Assembly (NCBI GenBank): GCA_029448655.1
Contig: JACCLO010000009.1
Coordinates: 434,001-498,000 of the forward strand
Direction of reading: 5' to 3'
DNA from: Wolfiporia cocos
Taxonomy: Eukaryota; Basidiomycota; Agaricomycetes; Polyporales; Phaeolaceae
DNA length: 64,000 nucleotides
Shown here: in pieces, positions 34,085 to 46,179 of the stretch
Layout: each line of letters opens with the position of its first letter
How positions within the stretch are numbered: the stretch's first letter is position 1
Notes under the pieces: generated by a model
Told to the model about the DNA's origin: nothing
What the model saw: the letters and a program-made list of their open reading frames with translations, nothing else
The model's database searches: none
Made by a program: the position numbers and the translations under genes

Positions 34085-35813
34085 GCTGGGTATGGGTCCC
34101 ATTTCACCACCGGTGCTGCCTGCTGAAGCCTGTCGAAATCTTCCACACGCAAGCCATAATGCTTATTCAATCACAATTCTTGTATCTGCATTCCTTTCTC
34201 CTGTTGCGCCGACAGACAATCGGCGAGGAATTACGAAAAATACTTGGTTCGGTGGTGCTGGCCATTGGGTGAGTGGACGCAGAATTTGGGGTGATCTAGC
34301 GTGAGGACACGCAGATTCGGGAGTGGATAACCAGAGGGAGCTCACCCTCGCGCTCACTGGGACCTGTGCCGAGTGGACATATAGCAATGCTTGGATCTTT
34401 GAGTGTTCGGAGAATGGTAATTTGAGGTGAGAACAATCGCAAATGGGTTACATTTGGCATGTGTCCAAATGTAACACCCCACGTATCCCTCTCTAGATAC
34501 CATGGAACTGCGATGATAAGGCTACGCACAGTCCTAGCAGAGATCGCGCCGATAAGCTCCGTGCAGACCCAAGGCCTGTAATAGATGGAATCAATCTGGA
34601 GGTCCAGCACTCCAGATGCCTGCTGACCGGGGTGGGTCACGTAGCTTGCATGAATGGAATAGGAGTTATGCAACTCCAAAGTGTGCATTTCATTCATACC
34701 GCGTACTTTGTCGGCTACATCATGAGTGAGATGAGTAAGCGTCATTTTCATCTCCGCCTCTTCGAGAAAGTCGGCCCTCTCAGCAGAGATTCTGAGTGCC
34801 GACAGTACTGGCAGAGTGAGATGACTCAAGAGTGCCACGCAGGCAGGTGCTCCATCGGTCATAGACAGGCTGTGAAGAGGAGATAGAATCACCATGCTGT
34901 CAGGCAGGACATCCCCTTTGAGAAGGAGTTGCAGCGGAGAGGAAAGCAATATTTTATTTTGAGGGTTTCGAGTAGTGGCAGGCACTTGATTGTCATTAAG
35001 AATTTGTCGAAGTCAACACTGCCATTGAACCATTTGGCCTTCGGGCCGCAATGTGGGAACGTGATTGCAAGGTGCCTTAGTGTAGACAACAAAGTGATTC
35101 GCACCCAATCCGGTGGCCATTGACACAGCTCCAGGCGAGTCAACCGCGGGGTTGATGCACCTGAGCACAGCTGCAGGACGCTAGATGCGAAGTCGCGAGC
35201 TGATATATGGGACTCAGCTAGATCACAACAATCAGATCCAATTATGAGGACTAGTTGCTCCAGCAGTGGCGCAGGGCCGCTCCAGATTTCCAGATCGTAA
35301 CGGTAATGGTCAAAGTCCTGCTTGAGATTGGTGCGTACTTTAAGGTGACTGATTTGCAAGAGTATCCGTGGTATTGAGGGGGGCGTGTCCGGCCATCGAT
35401 GAAGGTCTAAGCGTATGATGAGTGGGAGGGCCTTGGCACGTGCACTGAGCTCCTTGGTCCATTCTACAGAGGATGGAAGATCAAAATTCTTTCCACAGCA
35501 CAGGGCAGTTCAAGGCAGTGGCTCGCCAGTGAGAGCAGACCTGGGAAACACCTAAAGAAAAGTTTTGCCTCAGTACATCGCATCCACCTCCCCACTTCCA
35601 TGCCACCCTGCCCCACACTATCGCTGTGTGTGCTATGAAGATTTTCTCCAAGATTCCTGGGGGTAGGACGGAGATTGGGGATAGCTTGTTGATCTCGCGT
35701 TTGATCCGGAAAACAAGCCGCGTATGCCGATTGACCTCGTACTCCAGTGCTTGTCGCCGGGGATGTGCACGGTGTTCAGCCTGCTTGTGCAGCATCGGCG
35801 GGTATGCACTCAT
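34085..35813 (-). pseudogene. F-box-like protein copy C, multiple frameshifts
   Basis: The ATG at 35813 opens a frame with a coiled-coil-like N-terminus and the F-box-like motif (SPISVLPPGILEKIF, VSQVCSHWRATALNCPVLW). A 1-bp insertion near 35488 then shifts it to a stop. Homology resumes in other frames: 35359-34889 (GPAPLLEQLVLIIG, LTRLELCQWPPDW) and 34985-34296 (APACVALLSHLTLP, DKVRGMNEMHTLEL), and a further shift near 34330 removes the normal C-terminus. Compared with copy A there are at least three frame breaks. It is a decayed member of the family, useful mainly because its intact 5' region shows what the start of the gene may look like (MSAYPPMLHKQAEHR). Confidence 0.8.
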
Positions 35814-36450
35814 AGTGCAGGCGGCACAGCTTGCTTCACCGCATGCCTCCGGCTATTCAGCCAACACGCCCCCTTGAGTTAGCTGCCCTGCACGCCCTCC
35901 CACAACCAGTGTCCGCGTGCCCCGCTACCCAAGGCCCTGTTCCGCGTCCCGCCCACATGCTCTGCCAACTTAGTAAAATGACATTAAGTGTCATATGTGT
36001 GTAGTAAGCGGGCCGCTGTGTAATACCAGTGGACTAAGCGGGCCGCGCTATGAATAGATCCATGAGGTCATGATGATGTCAGTAATGACCAAGCCCAGGC
36101 AGGGCCAGATAAATGATGTCACTAATGATGTAACTTAGGTGCATAACAACGTCTAGGCTTATAAGTAAGAGATAACGTCACCTGACCAGGTGCCTGTGAT
36201 GGTACCTGATGCCGCTATCTAATCTGAGAGTTTAGTAGATCATGTGACTTACTGAATTGAGGTCACATGATCCGATAACTTTTGAGAGGCAGTAGCGCCT
36301 ATGGTTCTATGCCTAATGCATGAGTTGGGTTGTGTAGGGCCCTAGGGAAAGGGCTGCACGACTTTAATTATGACTAGGAGGACGGAATGTAAATGCCAGG
36401 AAAATCCGTGACACTCATCTTCTGACTCACTCAAAAAAATGGTGCACATA
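35814..36450. other. No gene recognised
   Basis: No coding frame is supported. A short AAGCGGGCCGC word occurs twice (about 36007 and 36037). Confidence 0.4.
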
Positions 36451-36671
36451 TGTTGGAAGTCGATACGCTTGGTGTGTGATGGTGCGATCGGAGTCGCGCA
36501 TCAATCGGAGTCAATAGCGCGCCAAGGTGGAAATGGCGGGCGCGGCAGGAGTTGGGGGGCTGATAATCAGGGCGGTATGGGCAGATGAGTCACTGTTAGC
36601 ATAAAAAGGGACGGATTGTACGTACCTAAGCTGTACATTTGTAACCTATCCAGATGAAGTCCCTGGAGTCC
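36451..36671 (+). mobile_element. Family A LTR fragment
   Basis: It starts TGTTGGAAGTCGA and follows the 272-bp family A LTR, including the TATA-like ATAAAAAGGGACGG, until about 36671, where it passes into another repeat. It has no 5-bp duplication. Its left flank (GGTGCACATA) is the same as at 39831-39840, so it was carried along inside a larger element. Confidence 0.75.
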
Positions 36672-37300
36672 GGTAAAGGAGAAGTGCCATCTTGGGGTGC
36701 AATGCAAGAATGGGGAATGCACACACCTCTGCAGTCTGTATCTCCAGACGGAAGTTATCAGAGACGAGTGTTGAGCATGCATATACTCACTGAATCTTGT
36801 TTCATTTGCTGTGTTCTGCATGAAGCAACCAATCTCCTCTATAATCACCTCACCAGAGCCATGCATACCTTGGGAGATGGTGGAAGTATGAGGTAGAGAT
36901 AAGAAAAAGAGACGGACGACTCGAGACAGGACAGTACTTGTACTATGATGCAACTGAATGACCAGCTCACGTGAGTGCTTGGGCTCGCTGCTTGCAATGA
37001 AGTCGAAGTCCAGGTTGCTGCCCCCACAAGACACTTTTTGACTTGACGTTGACTTGCAGTTTTGCGACTGGACGTCTGCTCGAAAAATTCTCAATCGCAA
37101 CTTCTATTAATCGAGGATATGTTGAGTATATTAACTAGTATGTATGAGTACGACAAAAGTCTTGGCATCGGTGATCTGACCACCCAGACTCTTGGCATTT
37201 AGCTGTCGATAGCTTCTAGTATAAATGGTTATCTCAATATATTTTTTGATGTTTACTAGTATTTACTGATACACTAAGGATATGATGGCTTTTCACTGGG
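36672..37300 (+). mobile_element. Right part of the 39303-40692 element family (copy 2)
   Basis: The sequence aligns with 40065-40692 throughout and ends in the same terminal TTTTCACTGGG (37300). Together with the preceding LTR fragment it is collinear with the complete element, but no left terminal repeat was found. On the minus strand the frame 37100-36567 is shared with 40493-39891 (see finding). Confidence 0.75.
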
Positions 37301-38136
37301 GGCCTCACTGATGGCTCACTGCTTGGCCCGGCCCAGGCCGGGGCTGAGCCGGGGCCTACCACTGCTAGGATAGTCATCACTATAACTTCAAAAGTTTGAA
37401 GTACATCATTTTCAGCTGTTCCTTGATGAAAAGGAACATTGAGGCCTACAATTAATAGTAGGATTGAGTGTCAAAATAACCTTCCACTGGGACAGCATTC
37501 AGTAGCGCACCTGCCATATGGGGTATTGTATAGGCACCCAACGGTGCACGGGAGGCTTCAATGTTAAGGATTTGACTTATGGGCCTTTTCTTTGGTTTGA
37601 AATAAACAATATGTTGGAAGAGGTCCAGTGGCACTTAGATGCATGTATGTGTGTCGCGCCACTGCGCGCCATGAGGCTATCATCGTCACTTACTAAAAAC
37701 AGACACTTATGTAATTGTAGAGTATTTGCAGAGTTTTTGTGCTCTCTCTCCCTCAGTCTTCTACTACTATCGAGACTGAGGGTGAGTTCTCTTAGTTACT
37801 GTCCATATGTCCTGTACTCATGTTCTCCTAGCACGGATTTCTTATCCCACAGTCTCTCATTCGCGTGGTCAGAAGCTTCTCGCACAAGACAATACAGAGG
37901 CAATACATTGGAGTTTAGCATATTGCTATCATGTGCAATCTTATATTGTAATTGCTGGACATTGTATCCATTAGAGCCACCAGGCCGGGGCTCAACAGCT
38001 CGGCCTGGCTCGGCCTGAGACACAAGCTGGGCCCTGGGCCATCTCAAGCCGTTGTATAAAGCCCGGCTTGGCCTGGCCCAAGTAGGGCCCAGCCTGGCTC
38101 GGCTCACAGCCCAAAGCTGGGCCTGGCACATCACTA
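37301..38136. mobile_element. hAT-like family 2 element, 5'-truncated
   Basis: It begins within the GC-rich subterminal region (CTTGGCCCGGCCCAGGCCGG) and runs to the terminus GCCTGGCACATCACTA at 38136, parallel to the element at 22743-23361. The left terminus is replaced by the end of the preceding element at 37300. Confidence 0.8.
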
Positions 38137-38159
38137 CTCGCGTGTGCCATGCAAATCTG

Positions 38160-38850
38160 CTTATTGGCATCACTGCTGCTGCCTCACGCCATTCCTCATC
38201 TAGCATGCAGGCGTGACTGCCACAATGATCTCATATGAGGCATGCCTGCTCACTCTACCACAACTCAGCACTGACTATGTGAGTGCGTGGCCACAGCTCC
38301 TTCATTGTTGTATTTATGCTCTCCCTGCACTGTCGTGACACTACCAAGCATGAAGATATCTCACAGATATGTACAGTGTCTGGGCGCTGTGCTGCTACAT
38401 TGAACAGTGTTGTACACCCTGCAACAAGTGTCAGATGCAACATATTATGACTTCTCGCTACTATTTGTGACAGAGAGCAGATCATGCAGCATCTGCATAC
38501 GCATGTATGACATGAACAGCTACTCACCCTTACCAATCGGAAGCAAGTACTTAGTCACTCATTCAGCAATAATGTACTATACATAGTGCTATCGACCTTG
38601 GTACAGTCACGCCGTCACATTAATGGTGTCGAGATATACGATGCAAAATCAAGATGCATACAAGCCACTCAACAGCTCTTTCACAAGCATGGACTGTGGC
38701 CAATGACAATGAGCAAAGCATGCTACGCTACCATTTCAGGCTCCGGAGTGCACACCTCGCATCTGCAGCGCATGAACACTATGGGCGACCACACGAGGGG
38801 ATGTCCATGGGGGCAGTGCTGCTCTGGTTCTGCCAATTCTCAGCAGAACT
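38160..38850 (+). repeat. Dispersed repeat R2, partial copy
   Basis: Collinear with parts of 14780-15290 and 44060-44600 (GACTGCCACAATGATCTC, ATGCAACATATTATGACTTC, CATTAATGGTGTCGAGATA). Confidence 0.7.
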
Positions 38851-38854
38851 CAAG

Positions 38855-41787
38855 CTACTTTCTGTAGAGCGCACATTGTCCGACAGCTGCATATGATCTG
38901 CGGTGCCGTGAGCATGATTGTGCATGCAGCCCATATCGACAGACTGCAGACCGACAATTGACCGGTGTCCCCGAACGCATGCTTGAGGGACCAGCCACAG
39001 GTGCTAGATCCTGCTGAGCCGGAGTAGTTGAACTAGATGAGTGAGACGAGTGAACACTATCCCGCTGTGGGCATTCTGCAGCACCATCCTCTGACAAAGC
39101 AATCCTGAGGTCGTTCCGCAAGTTCAGCAGGAAGTGCTCAAAGCTGTCCTCAGCTGGAGCAGGGTGATCTGCAGAATCAGCGGTAATGGTCTGAGGACTT
39201 GTGTTGCTGCCAGAACCAGCTTCACCACTTGGTCCAGTGTGATCAGACGATGTCCCAGTGGGTACACTGTTGTCGTTGGGCAGTCCAAGGCCAATGTTCA
39301 GACCCAGTAAAAGTACCTCGTATCAGATCCTATCAGTAGCTACCTGATATGATCTGATACTAAAGTTGGACTCTTCATAGAATTCGCTATTTTTCTAGGT
39401 GCCCGATAGTATACTAGAAGCCACTGCAACGTACCACAAGCTAGTAGGATAGCACTCCAATATACTACTCAAAAATACCTGACGGCCCTGTCTGAAAATG
39501 TAGTGACTATCCCAAGATACTCGAACATACCAATATGCAGAGGCTCACTCAATCAGAGCATACTCGTTCATATCAGACCTCATTTTTTAATTGCTTTAAT
39601 CTATCAATAGCTACCAGAAAATACCAAAATCCACCGAATCCCATCTTATGAATCTATGTGAAACCATCTGCATCCACATTTTGCACCATACCAGAAAATA
39701 TATGAACCTATCCTCAGAGCACTTGAGCACATCAAAGAGAATTTGCAAATCTATCAGGGTGATCCTATGCATATATCAGGATCTACTCGAGTTCATCACT
39801 CTGGAAAGTATGTGACTCACTTGAGAAAATGGTGCACATATATTGGAAGTCAACGTGCTCAGCGTGTGATGGTGCGATTGGAGTCATGCATCAATCGGAG
39901 TCAATAGCGTGCCAAGGCGGGCATGGCGGGAGTCGGGGGGCTGAATTCTTGATGTTCCGTGCATTTTGGAGGGGGAGTAGGTGAGGTGACCGTGAAGTTG
40001 AGCATGCCCCCTGCGGAAGTGTGAGCACATGCCCAAATGTGCCTTGCCAAGCAGGCGGCAAAGCGGATAAAGAAGAAGCATCATCTTGGGACACATTCAA
40101 GAATGGGAGATGTACGCACCTCTGCAGTCTGTATCTACAGACGGAAATTATCAGAGACAAGCACTGGGCATGCATATACTCACTGAACCTTGTTTCCTTT
40201 GCCGTGATCTGCATGAAGAAACCAATCTCCTCTATGATCACCTTACCAGAGCTGCATATACCTTGGGAGATGGTGGAAGTATGAGGTAGAGATAAGAAAA
40301 AGAGACAGACGACTCGAGACAGGACAGTACTTGTACTATGATGCAACTGAATGACCAGCTCACGTGAGTGCTTGGGCTCGCTGCTTGCAATGAAGTCGAA
40401 GTCCAGGTTGCTGCCCCCACAAGACACTTTTTGACTTGACGTTGACTTGCAGTTTTGCGACTGGACGTCTGCTCGAAAAATTCTCAATCGCAACTTCTAT
40501 TAATCGAGGATATGTTGAGTATATTAACTAGTATGTATGAGTACAACAAAGGTCTTGGCATCGGTGATCTGACCACCCAGACTCTTGGCATTTAGCTTTC
40601 GATAGCTTCTGGCATAAATGGTTATCTCAATGTTTTTTTGATATTCACTAGTATTTACTGATACACTAAGGATATGACGGCTTTTCACTGGGGTTCAGAG
40701 CACGTGCCATTTCAGCCAGCATCATATTGCTGGGGCGCATACAATCACTCGCACCATCCGATTGTGTGGAATTGAGGCCACCCAATACAGAATTCCGTGA
40801 ATGCAATCCAAGGCGGTCACACATGTTCTCCCATACGTTGTGGATACGGTCGCGTCCATCACGCTGAACCTGAGCAACGCTGGGTGCCTGTCCTGGATTA
40901 ACTCCTAGAGGATCCATACCCAGACCAGCATGACCCGCCAATGTCCCTAGACCCATGGTGGGAGTAGGGGACACCAGGCGATTAGAGCCTGGTGTAGCCG
41001 TCGCAGTACCATTACTGTGGCCTGGGAATGCAATCCCAGGGGAGAAGAGAGATGCTGCTGTGGCAGCCGCAGCAACACTACCAAAGAGTCAATCATGCAG
41101 AGAAACCGAGGCAAGATGCATGCACCTCAGAAGTGTTCCCAGCACGTCAATGCTTGCTGGTGACAACGGCCGTAGCCGTCCGTCAGCCTCGCCAGCAACA
41201 TTATTGTGTTGTTCTGAGGACAAAGTGGCATCTTCTGCGGGAGTCGGGTCAGCCCGTGAGCGCGATATAAATGACGATAACCAATTGCGAGTTCTGAGCC
41301 ATTCGCCTTCACGCTCCCATGGTGAGGACAACGATCTCTGCAAGTGGATGCCCGATACGGGACGTGGGGTAGATGAATGCGATGGTCACTGCTGTGGGGC
41401 GGATGTTCCATTTGCTTGCGAGTCCGTCGTGTTGACAACACCTTGCATGACGACGAGTGTACTGGGCTGTGGATATGGGCGCGGCGCTTGTTTGGAAGCA
41501 GGTGTTGGCTGCGCGGGCTCACCATTGTCCTCGTAGGACTCATGCTCATCCCACAGCATGGATCCATTCCAGCTGGGAGAGTGTTCATCTGATGCCAGAA
41601 TACTGTGCTCAGTTGGCAGTGTCCTATCTGTGACTGATCGCTGTTCGGGATCTGATGCCAGATCTGTTTCCACATGAGGTGGCTCTTCAGGTGGTGGCAT
41701 GTAGGGGCTCGTCACAACAACAGGGACCTTCTCCTCTACCGCAGGTGTCAGATTCGACTCCACCGCCATGCTCTCGTCAGAGCTCAT
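38855..41787 (-). pseudogene. Unrecognised Ser/Pro/Thr-rich protein gene split by a 1.39-kb element
   Basis: One reading frame can be followed over about 1.5 kb of sequence once the element 39303-40692 is set aside. It starts at ATG 41787 (MSSDESMAVESNLTPAVEEK), meets one TGA at 41388-41386, continues through a probable 48-nt intron (near 41140-41085, GTGCAT..TTGGTAG), then GLGTLAGHAGLGMDPLG, RDGRDRIHNVWENMCDRLGL and MMLAEMARALN. Beyond the insertion it resumes as IGLGLPNDNSVPTGTSS and FEHFLLNLRNDLRIALSEDG, ending at TAG 38857-38855. Basic residues before the listed ATG (PKKRWRSSKRW, open upstream) could extend it and act as a nuclear localisation signal. I recognise no domain. The TGA and the insertion suggest it is inactive. 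Confidence 0.55.
39303..40692. mobile_element. 1390-bp inverted-terminal element with 7-bp TSD
   Basis: Ends are CCCAGTAAAAGTACC (left) and GGCTTTTCACTGGG (right), i.e. short imperfect inverted repeats. Flanks are the 7-mer GTTCAGA (39296-39302, 40693-40699). Removing the element and one 7-mer rejoins the host frame MARALN + IGLGLPND. It contains a family A LTR fragment (39841-39944) and a region shared with 36.67-37.30 and 43.22-43.82 kb. No transposase is recognised; a 7-bp TSD points to P, KDZ-like or another less common superfamily. Confidence 0.85.
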
Positions 41788-42496
41788 CGCTGGGGCCTTT
41801 GACCAGCGCTTTGATGAGCGCCATCGTTTTTTGGGGGCTGTGCATCTTGCGTGCCATCGTGGGACGAGGGACTACTGTGAAGGGGGGGCGAGCTCGACGA
41901 GCATGAGTGGGGGAGCAAACTCAGAACGCTTTGGCGAAGGGATGATGTGCGGGATTGCTTTGCTGCACGAGACGCAGTTTTCAACGACAATGCTGCCTTG
42001 CTGGTGCTTGCCTTGGAAGGCGTGCTATCTACCGGCACTGTGGGAATTTGTGTGCAATTTCGGGAGGCTGCTTGGCCCATAGTGAGGGAAAGGAGAGATT
42101 GGATGGAGATAAAGCAGCAAATAGGAATGCCTCGAGAGCACACAGGATGTGTTGAAATAAAATATGTACTGGCTTATCATGACCATGATGACCACCTATG
42201 TGCACCGTCAGTCCTGTGTGCAGAATTCAATGCTTAGAACATGCACCATGAGCCCTGCACTGCCAATGCCAGTGACCGCACATGCACAGCAGAGCCAGCT
42301 GGAATTTTGCACGGTCACCGTCATCAGCGAGCCAAACTCAAAGATGCTGATTGCAATGAAGAGCATCAACTGCGCTGCGCGCGTCAGCACCGACCATTTG
42401 TGCACGCTGCTCACGCACCTTGCAACCAAAAAAGTGACATGCGCGCCCAAAAAATGGCTGGAAGACGGTCGACGTTAGCAAGTACGCCATCACGAT
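41788..42496. other. Possible 5' region of the split gene; otherwise no gene recognised
   Basis: Minus-strand frames just upstream of 41787 are serine-rich and basic and may be 5' coding sequence of the gene ending at 38855. No start or splice site could be fixed. From 42150 to 42496 nothing is recognised. Confidence 0.35.
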
Positions 42497-43102
42497 TAGT
42501 GATGTGCAAAGCACGGCTCAAAGCCGTGAGCCGGGCCTGGCCGAGCCGACTTAAGCTGGGCCAAGCCGAGCCTGGGGGGCGGCTTAAGACAGCTCAGGGC
42601 CTGGCTTGGATCGTGAGCCGGCCATAGCTGAGCCGTGAGCCGGCGGCTTTAGGCGCGCAGCTGTGGTGTTGTTAAAATTAGCGAAAATGGTTTAAGATTT
42701 TGCATCAATTCACCTTATATGACCTCAATGGCCATTACAATGACTTGTGATCTGCTAACACGGTGCGGAATGTTGCGACTACTGTTGCGATCGGGGTTGT
42801 GATCGAGATCTGGATTTTCAGTCAACATCATAAGCAGCTGTAAAAACACTTGTAGATCAGATTATCAACAAATAGTAGACATATAAGCATTCTGAATATG
42901 TTGTGCTGTCATTTGAACTGCACAAGCCAATAATTCCGAGGTCCTACCTGATTACCCATAAGCCCCGGCCTGAGCCTGAGCCGGGCCCAAGCCAGCCTGA
43001 GCCGTCAAGGAGGGCCCGGCTTGACATTTCGCTGAGCCCGAGCCCTTCAAAGCCGGGCCCAAGCCCCAGGCTTTGAGCCGAGCCGTGCTTTGCACATCAC
43101 TA
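42497..43102. mobile_element. hAT-like family 1 element (606 bp)
   Basis: Same termini as 9363-9982 but reverse orientation of the core, with a perfect 8-bp duplication ATCACGAT (42489-42496, 43103-43110). Confidence 0.92.
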
Positions 43103-43215
43103 ATCACGATCCCTGCGCACGCTATACATCAGTGTTCTTCTCTAGCATCAGGGCACATCGCACTCACAACTCTGCTCGTCGAGCGAGTTGAATGCACTCG
43201 CGATCATCGGCATAG

Positions 43216-43822
43216 CATGCAGCAAAGTGGATAAAGGAGAAGCGTCATCTTGGGATGCAATGCAAGAATGGGGAATGTATGCACCTCTGCAGTCTGTATC
43301 TACAGATGGAAGTTATCAGAGACAAGTGCTGGGCATGCATATACTCACTGAACCTTGTTTCGTTTGCTGTAATCTGCATGAAGCAGCCAATCTCCTCTAT
43401 AATCACTTTACCAGAGCTGCACATACCTGGGGAAATGGTGGAAGGGTAGAGATAAGAAAAATAGACGGATGACTCGAGACAGTACTTGTACTATGATGCA
43501 ATTGAATGACCAGCTCACATGAGCACTTGGACTCGCTGCTTGCGATGAAGTCGAAGTCCAAATTGCTGCCCACAAGACACTTTTTGACTTGACGTCGGCT
43601 TGCAGTTTTGCGATTGGACGTCTGCTCGAAAAATGCTCAGACGCGACTATTAATCGATTATGTATGGGTATGACAAAAGTCTTGGCATCGGTCATCGGAC
43701 CGCTTGTACTCTTGGCATTTAGCTTTCGATATCATTGTGGTGAAAATCGGTATCTCAATAGTATGATTTTATATTTTCTGGTATTTACAGGTATCTAAAG
43801 GATATGTGGGACTTTCACTGGG
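43216..43822 (+). mobile_element. Right part of the 39303-40692 element family (copy 3)
   Basis: Collinear with 40070-40692 and ending ACTTTCACTGGG at 43822. More diverged than the other two copies and without a left end. Confidence 0.7.
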
Positions 43823-43839
43823 AATAATCAATGACATCC

Positions 43840-45860
43840 ACCTGTCTGCATCCGATGGTTGTTGCCTCTGACTTGCTTCCTTCATCACCTCCGCAGACAT
43901 CATCTATCCATTTCCAGCTGCAGTCACTCCGTCACTCTAGCGCTGCTCACTTCTGACCCAGCCTCTCAATACAGTCCACTTGGCAAATTCACTGCATGTA
44001 TTGTGCTGGCCGTACAAACGTGAGCTTACTGGTGTGGACTGTTGCTGCCTCGTGCAGCTTTACGTACAGTGTTCAGGTGTGACTGCCACAACGATCTCGT
44101 ATGGGATGCACCTGCTTGCTCCGGCACAGCTCCTTCATTGTTGTATATATACTCTCTCTATCGTGACTCATATCAAATGTGAAGAGATCTCACTGCTATG
44201 CGGGGCTACGATATTACTGACGACAAACACCACGCCGAGTTCAGATGCAATATATTATGACTTCTCATTGTTATTGGCGATGGAGACTGCACCATGCAGC
44301 ATCTGTGTACGCATGAATGACATAAACTGTTACTAACCCTGGCCAATCATAAGAGAGCATTCAGTCACTCGTTCGGCAATAATGTACTATACATATTGCA
44401 ATCAACAGCACTACAGTCACATTGGTGGATTCCAAATATGTGACGTGAAAACAACAAGCATACATGCCACTCGACAACTCTATTCACAAGATCTAATAGA
44501 CTGCGGCCAGTGACAATGAGCAGAGTGTGCCATGTTACTGTTCCAGTCTCCAGAGTGCATACCTCAATTTACCACCTAAGCCTGCTGCACAAAATCTACT
44601 AATATCTGGCGGCGAGCCTCAACATCAGTGAAATGTATTGTCTACTGCTGATCTCATATGCTGGTTGCTGAGATGGCAAGAGGCCACTTGCACCTATTGA
44701 TTAGAACACGCACATACACTTCTGAAATTGAATGTCAAACAATTCAGGTACACCCACTTGTACTCTGGTTTCTCGGTGATGTGTCATATGGGATACAAAC
44801 TGAGCTGCACTCATGCCTACGACCCCCTGTAGCAGATATATCAAAGGTGGACGCAGCGCTCAGACTGTCATTGTGAATTGTCACCATTTATAAGCACAGT
44901 CTGCCTTGACCACCGTCCATGCACTGTGCATCCTTCTGCAAAGGTAATATTTCATACCATTGGTCCGTCGTACATCATGCATTCATATAGGTCTTGGACA
45001 GCCTTCATGCACGCGTCCTCATTTTTCAGTCTAACCATCAATTAAGAGACACAGTTGTCAGATGGATGCTCTTCAATATTAGGATGGCTCCATAATGCAC
45101 ACAAAGATCATATAGATTCCACATGGCTGATGCTCACAGACAAGAACATTGTGCAAAATAAATGGCTAATGCGATGACGGAGGTACACATCAATACATAG
45201 TCGCCAATATAACTCGATAGCCATCATACGGAGAAACATGTCAGCTGGGAATGAATGATACTATAATGAATGTGGAATCACATGTATTACTGATGATGTT
45301 TGTAAAATAGATGTCAATGGTCGGAGAGCATACAACGGAGACAATATAATATATACAAGCTAATGCGTGTTAAGAGAAGGGGAACGCATTTGTGTGCTCT
45401 TTTCCTTCCGAGAGGACTGCAGAATGAGGGATGCCAGATAGCACGAGTACTGAGGAGTAGAAGGCTCTAAGATGATGATATATGCGTGAAACACCTTGAC
45501 AGATAGTCGTGCATGTCTACGCTGTCGGCGTGTTGGATGAGTATTGCATGCCGCATCGCAACAGTGCACCGGCCAGATAGCCACATAGCACGCATGCGTG
45601 TACAAAACGAACAGCTCAGGGCTGCATGACATAGGCCCAGCTGCAGCTGGATCATTGAGAGTCGGGAGCATGTGGCATAGGATCGACGCAAATGCAAGCA
45701 CCCATCGCGTGAAGGCAAAGAGAAGTCCACGGGAATTGATGAAATGACATAGAGATGCAGATGTGAGGACGTCGACTGCACAGTTCCCGAGCTTACTAGC
45801 CAACCATGAATTACACATGTTAACTACACACTCTCTGAGACCAAGTGCTAGTTAGCTGTG
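43840..45860 (+). repeat. Dispersed repeat R2, longest copy, with an unoccupied retroposon-target relative
   Basis: Its first 1.3 kb align with 14560-15850. Position 45681-45741 matches both outer flanks of the tandem retroposons at 21.1 and 32.2 kb (GATCGACGCAAATGCAAGC on the left, GAAGTCCACGGGAATTGATG on the right) with only CGCGTGAAGGCAAA between. The segment 45740-45860 matches the 3' flank of F-box copies C and D. Confidence 0.75.
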
Positions 45861-46179
45861 AATTATACTCAAAGCTCGGTTTCACTGGGTAGGAGCAACA
45901 TTGGTTCGAAATGTGTCCCACGAAATGATTAAGTTCAGCACCCATACCTACCAAATTCAGTGACTCTAGATTAGATCAATGCTGGGTGGCGTTGATGGCC
46001 ATGACATGCTGCTGTCAGAGGCTGTCCAAAGGCACTCGAGAAAGTGGTAGAGCACCATGGTCTAGTATTGTACGTGAAATATGTGCACGAAATCTGGCGG
46101 AAAGTAAGCCATCACTCAGCTGAATGCTATTTAAAAATAAACATATCGAGCTAGTTATCATTCTCCTCACATAGTCTAT

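Noticed and set aside
40955..41536. 193-codon plus-strand frame
   Set aside because: Shadow of the minus-strand coding sequence of the split gene, which has better continuity across an intron and the insertion.
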